Source: Saprospiraceae bacterium
Lineage (GTDB): Bacteria > Bacteroidota > Bacteroidia > Bacteroidales > JAIPBB01
Assembly: GCA_021739805.1 (NCBI GenBank)
Contig: JAIPBB010000080.1
Location: forward strand, 1-18,120
Reading direction: 5' to 3'
Length of the DNA stretch: 18,120 nt
The notes below the pieces were generated by a model. That model did no database searches. It was given only the letters and a program-made list of their open reading frames with translations, and had not been told where the DNA came from. Shown here piece by piece: positions 16,171 through 18,120 of the stretch. Positions within the stretch are counted from its first letter, which is position 1, and the number at the start of each line of letters is the position of its first letter. A program made the translations under genes and the position numbers.

Positions 16171-18120
16171 ATGAAAAGAAATTTTAAAACAAGAATCATT
16201 GCATTTGTTGTATTAGGCTGGGTAATGGCAGCCGGAAATTCTAATGCTCAAAATCAAAATCCTGAAGACTCAATATCAAGCAAAATTGATCTGGAGCAGG
16301 TTGTAATCAGTGCCAGTAGATACGAGCAAGACCCAAATAAAGTTGGGCGTAGCATAACAATTATCGGAAATAAACAAATTGAAAATTCATTGAATTCTTA
16401 TGTCGGTGAATTATTGGCTGAACAGGAAGGGATTCATTTGGTTGGAACAGGACAAAATTTTGGTTCAAATCAAAGAGCATTTCTAAGAGGAACAAACAGT
16501 TACCATAATGTCGTTATGATTGATGGCGTTAGAATAAACGACCCTTCATCTGTGGATAATGGAATTGATATTAGCGAAATGTCACTTGCAAATGTTGAAA
16601 GAATAGAAATAATACGTGGCGGACATAGTACAATTTATGGCTCATCTGCAATTGGTGGTGTTATAAATATTATCACAAAGAAAAATGCAGCAAAAAAGCT
16701 TAATCTTTCTTTAGATTCAAAATATGGTATGTTTGGTGAAAATAGTTCATCACTCAATAATAATATGTTTTTTAATTACTCGGCAATAGGGGGTTTATAT
16801 TTTAATGCTTCCATTTCGCAATCATTAGTGCAGGGAATTAATGCTACTGTTGACACTATAACTAATCCCGCAACTTATAATAATCCAGATAAGGATAATT
16901 TTGAGAAATTGGACGCCTGTGGAAAAATAGGTTTCCGTAATAAAAAATGGGATGTTTTCTTATCATATAAAAATGTGAATCAAACTCTCGATCTTGATAA
17001 AAGTGCTTATAAAGATGATGATAATCGCAAAACACAATTTGAAAGAAGTCTTATCAATTATGGATTATTTTATGATGTGAATTCCAAAATCAAACTTGGT
17101 TTTTCAGGTGGATTCTCCGAAATGCAAAGAAAAGACATTGACGATTCATCAAAAGTTGATGCTCTTGGAACTTATGACCATGTGTTTAACAAAAGCGTTT
17201 TCGATGGTTCTTATTTTAATAATGAATTAACAGCCAGGTATAAATCAGATAAAATAACAGGATTAGTCGGTCTTAGTTTAGTTGAAGAAAAAATGAACAA
17301 CTTCAACTATGTTTACTCAAATGACCCATTTTTTGGTTTATATGAAAGCACTACAGATTTAGACAGCCTTAATCTTAAAGCTCAAACTCAAAGTGCATTT
17401 CTTCATATTGATTTAAAAGGGAATCTGCTAAGCGAAAATTTGAAAATGCTCACCCTTACATTAGGCGGAAGAATTAGCAATCACAGTAAATTTGGTAATA
17501 ATTTTACTTATGAATTTAATCCTTCCTATCAACTAAATGAAAATACATTATTATATGCTTCCTTTTCGACAGGGTATAATGCACCTTCTTTATATCATTT
17601 ATATGAGCCTTACAAAGCCTTTGGAGCATACACAAGTCGTGGAAATGATAAATTGAAACCGGAAACTTCAATCACTTATGATTTTGGAGTGAAACATCGA
17701 TTAAATGATAAAGTCGATTTTTCAATTTCATATTTTTATACTGTTGTTAACGACATTATTGAATATGTTTATTTATGGGATAAAAATATCGGTATTGATA
17801 CGCTTGGGAATGATTGGATGCGTGCCGACTATAAAGGAGACACTTATATTAATTTATCGCAACAAAAAATGAATGGAATTGAATTTAGCATTAATTCTAA
17901 ATTGCATGAAAAACTTTCAATTCAGGGAAATTTCAGCTTTATAACTGCGACTTCAACCTATAAAGCTGATGATATTGATACTTCCTATACCGGTGGAAAT
18001 CACGTCCAATTGTTTCAATCAGGAGATTTTTTAACAAAAGATGAAGCTGAAACTATTGACCTGATTCGCAGGCCAAATAGTGTTATCAATCTTTTCGTGT
18101 ATTACAAACCAATTAAAAAA
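16171..18120 (+). CDS. btuB: BtuB-like TonB-dependent receptor for cobalamin, 3' partial
   Basis: The frame from ATG 16171 is open to the window end (650 codons, no stop), so the C-terminal strands lie outside. Residues 1-26 are a signal peptide (IIAFVVLGWVMAAGNSNA). Residues 41-50 (LEQVVISASR) are the TonB-box region and start of the plug. The plug runs to about 170 with its usual motifs: VMIDGVRIND (115-124), NVERIEIIRGGHSTIYGSSA (141-160) and IGGVINIITK. The outer-membrane beta-barrel follows, with alternating aromatic strands and the common NDKLKPETS motif near residue 493. The receptor takes up B12 across the outer membrane using TonB/ExbBD energy. Substrate assignment rests on BtuB resemblance plus the cobalamin riboswitch, which should repress it when B12 is plentiful. 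Downstream genes, often B12 transport or salvage, are not in the window. The gene lacks the N-terminal carboxypeptidase-like domain of SusC-type receptors. Confidence 0.9.
   Translation, partial: MKRNFKTRIIAFVVLGWVMAAGNSNAQNQNPEDSISSKIDLEQVVISASRYEQDPNKVGRSITIIGNKQIENSLNSYVGELLAEQEGIHLVGTGQNFGSNQRAFLRGTNSYHNVVMIDGVRINDPSSVDNGIDISEMSLANVERIEIIRGGHSTIYGSSAIGGVINIITKKNAAKKLNLSLDSKYGMFGENSSSLNNNMFFNYSAIGGLYFNASISQSLVQGINATVDTITNPATYNNPDKDNFEKLDACGKIGFRNKKWDVFLSYKNVNQTLDLDKSAYKDDDNRKTQFERSLINYGLFYDVNSKIKLGFSGGFSEMQRKDIDDSSKVDALGTYDHVFNKSVFDGSYFNNELTARYKSDKITGLVGLSLVEEKMNNFNYVYSNDPFFGLYESTTDLDSLNLKAQTQSAFLHIDLKGNLLSENLKMLTLTLGGRISNHSKFGNNFTYEFNPSYQLNENTLLYASFSTGYNAPSLYHLYEPYKAFGAYTSRGNDKLKPETSITYDFGVKHRLNDKVDFSISYFYTVVNDIIEYVYLWDKNIGIDTLGNDWMRADYKGDTYINLSQQKMNGIEFSINSKLHEKLSIQGNFSFITATSTYKADDIDTSYTGGNHVQLFQSGDFLTKDEAETIDLIRRPNSVINLFVYYKPIKK

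Overview
The window looks like chromosomal DNA from an uncultured member of the Bacteroidota (class Bacteroidia is my best guess). The DNA is AT-rich. Two secreted proteins end in type IX secretion (T9SS type A) sorting domains with the IYPNP/IFPNP signature. BACON and GEVED domains occur, and several promoters fit the Bacteroidota pattern TTTG - about 19 nt - TAnnTTTG. There is no sign of phage, transposase, CRISPR, tRNA or rRNA.

Layout. (1) 1-3387, plus strand: the 3' part of a large T9SS-exported protein with beta-propeller-like BNR repeats, a PKD domain, a GEVED domain, seven tandem BACON domains and a sorting domain; its true start lies to the left of the window. (2) 3391-3500: about 15.7 copies of a 7-bp tandem repeat, then a palindrome-rich spacer. 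(3) 3761-4374, plus strand: two small DNA-binding regulators, an XRE/Cro-type protein and an ArsR-type winged-helix protein, separated by a good intrinsic terminator. (4) 4502-11646, minus strand: three genes read leftwards, a T9SS beta-helix (pectate-lyase-like) protein, an exported tricorn-type S41 protease and an exported SH3-domain protein. (5) 11696-11911: an intergenic element with nested inverted repeats. (6) 11937-14246, minus strand: a DUF349-repeat protein. (7) 14665-15570, plus strand: an exported M23 peptidase with a C-terminal LysM. (8) 15661-18120, plus strand: a Bacteroidota-type promoter, a cobalamin riboswitch, a long leader, and the first 650 codons of a BtuB-like TonB-dependent receptor that runs off the right edge.

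How it fits together. Most of the genes concern the cell envelope: secreted adhesin- or enzyme-like proteins, a periplasmic protease, a peptidoglycan hydrolase and an outer-membrane vitamin B12 transporter. The clearest functional unit is promoter, riboswitch and receptor, in which B12 should repress synthesis of its own importer.

The items most worth checking are: an in-frame TAG in the SH3 protein gene followed by 26 codons of very protein-like sequence; a 13-nt copy of the riboswitch B12 box within a hairpin-forming segment of the same leader; the nested inverted-repeat element at 11696-11911; and the unrelated short-phrase repeats that fill several intergenic gaps. I did not find a convincing new multi-gene system here.
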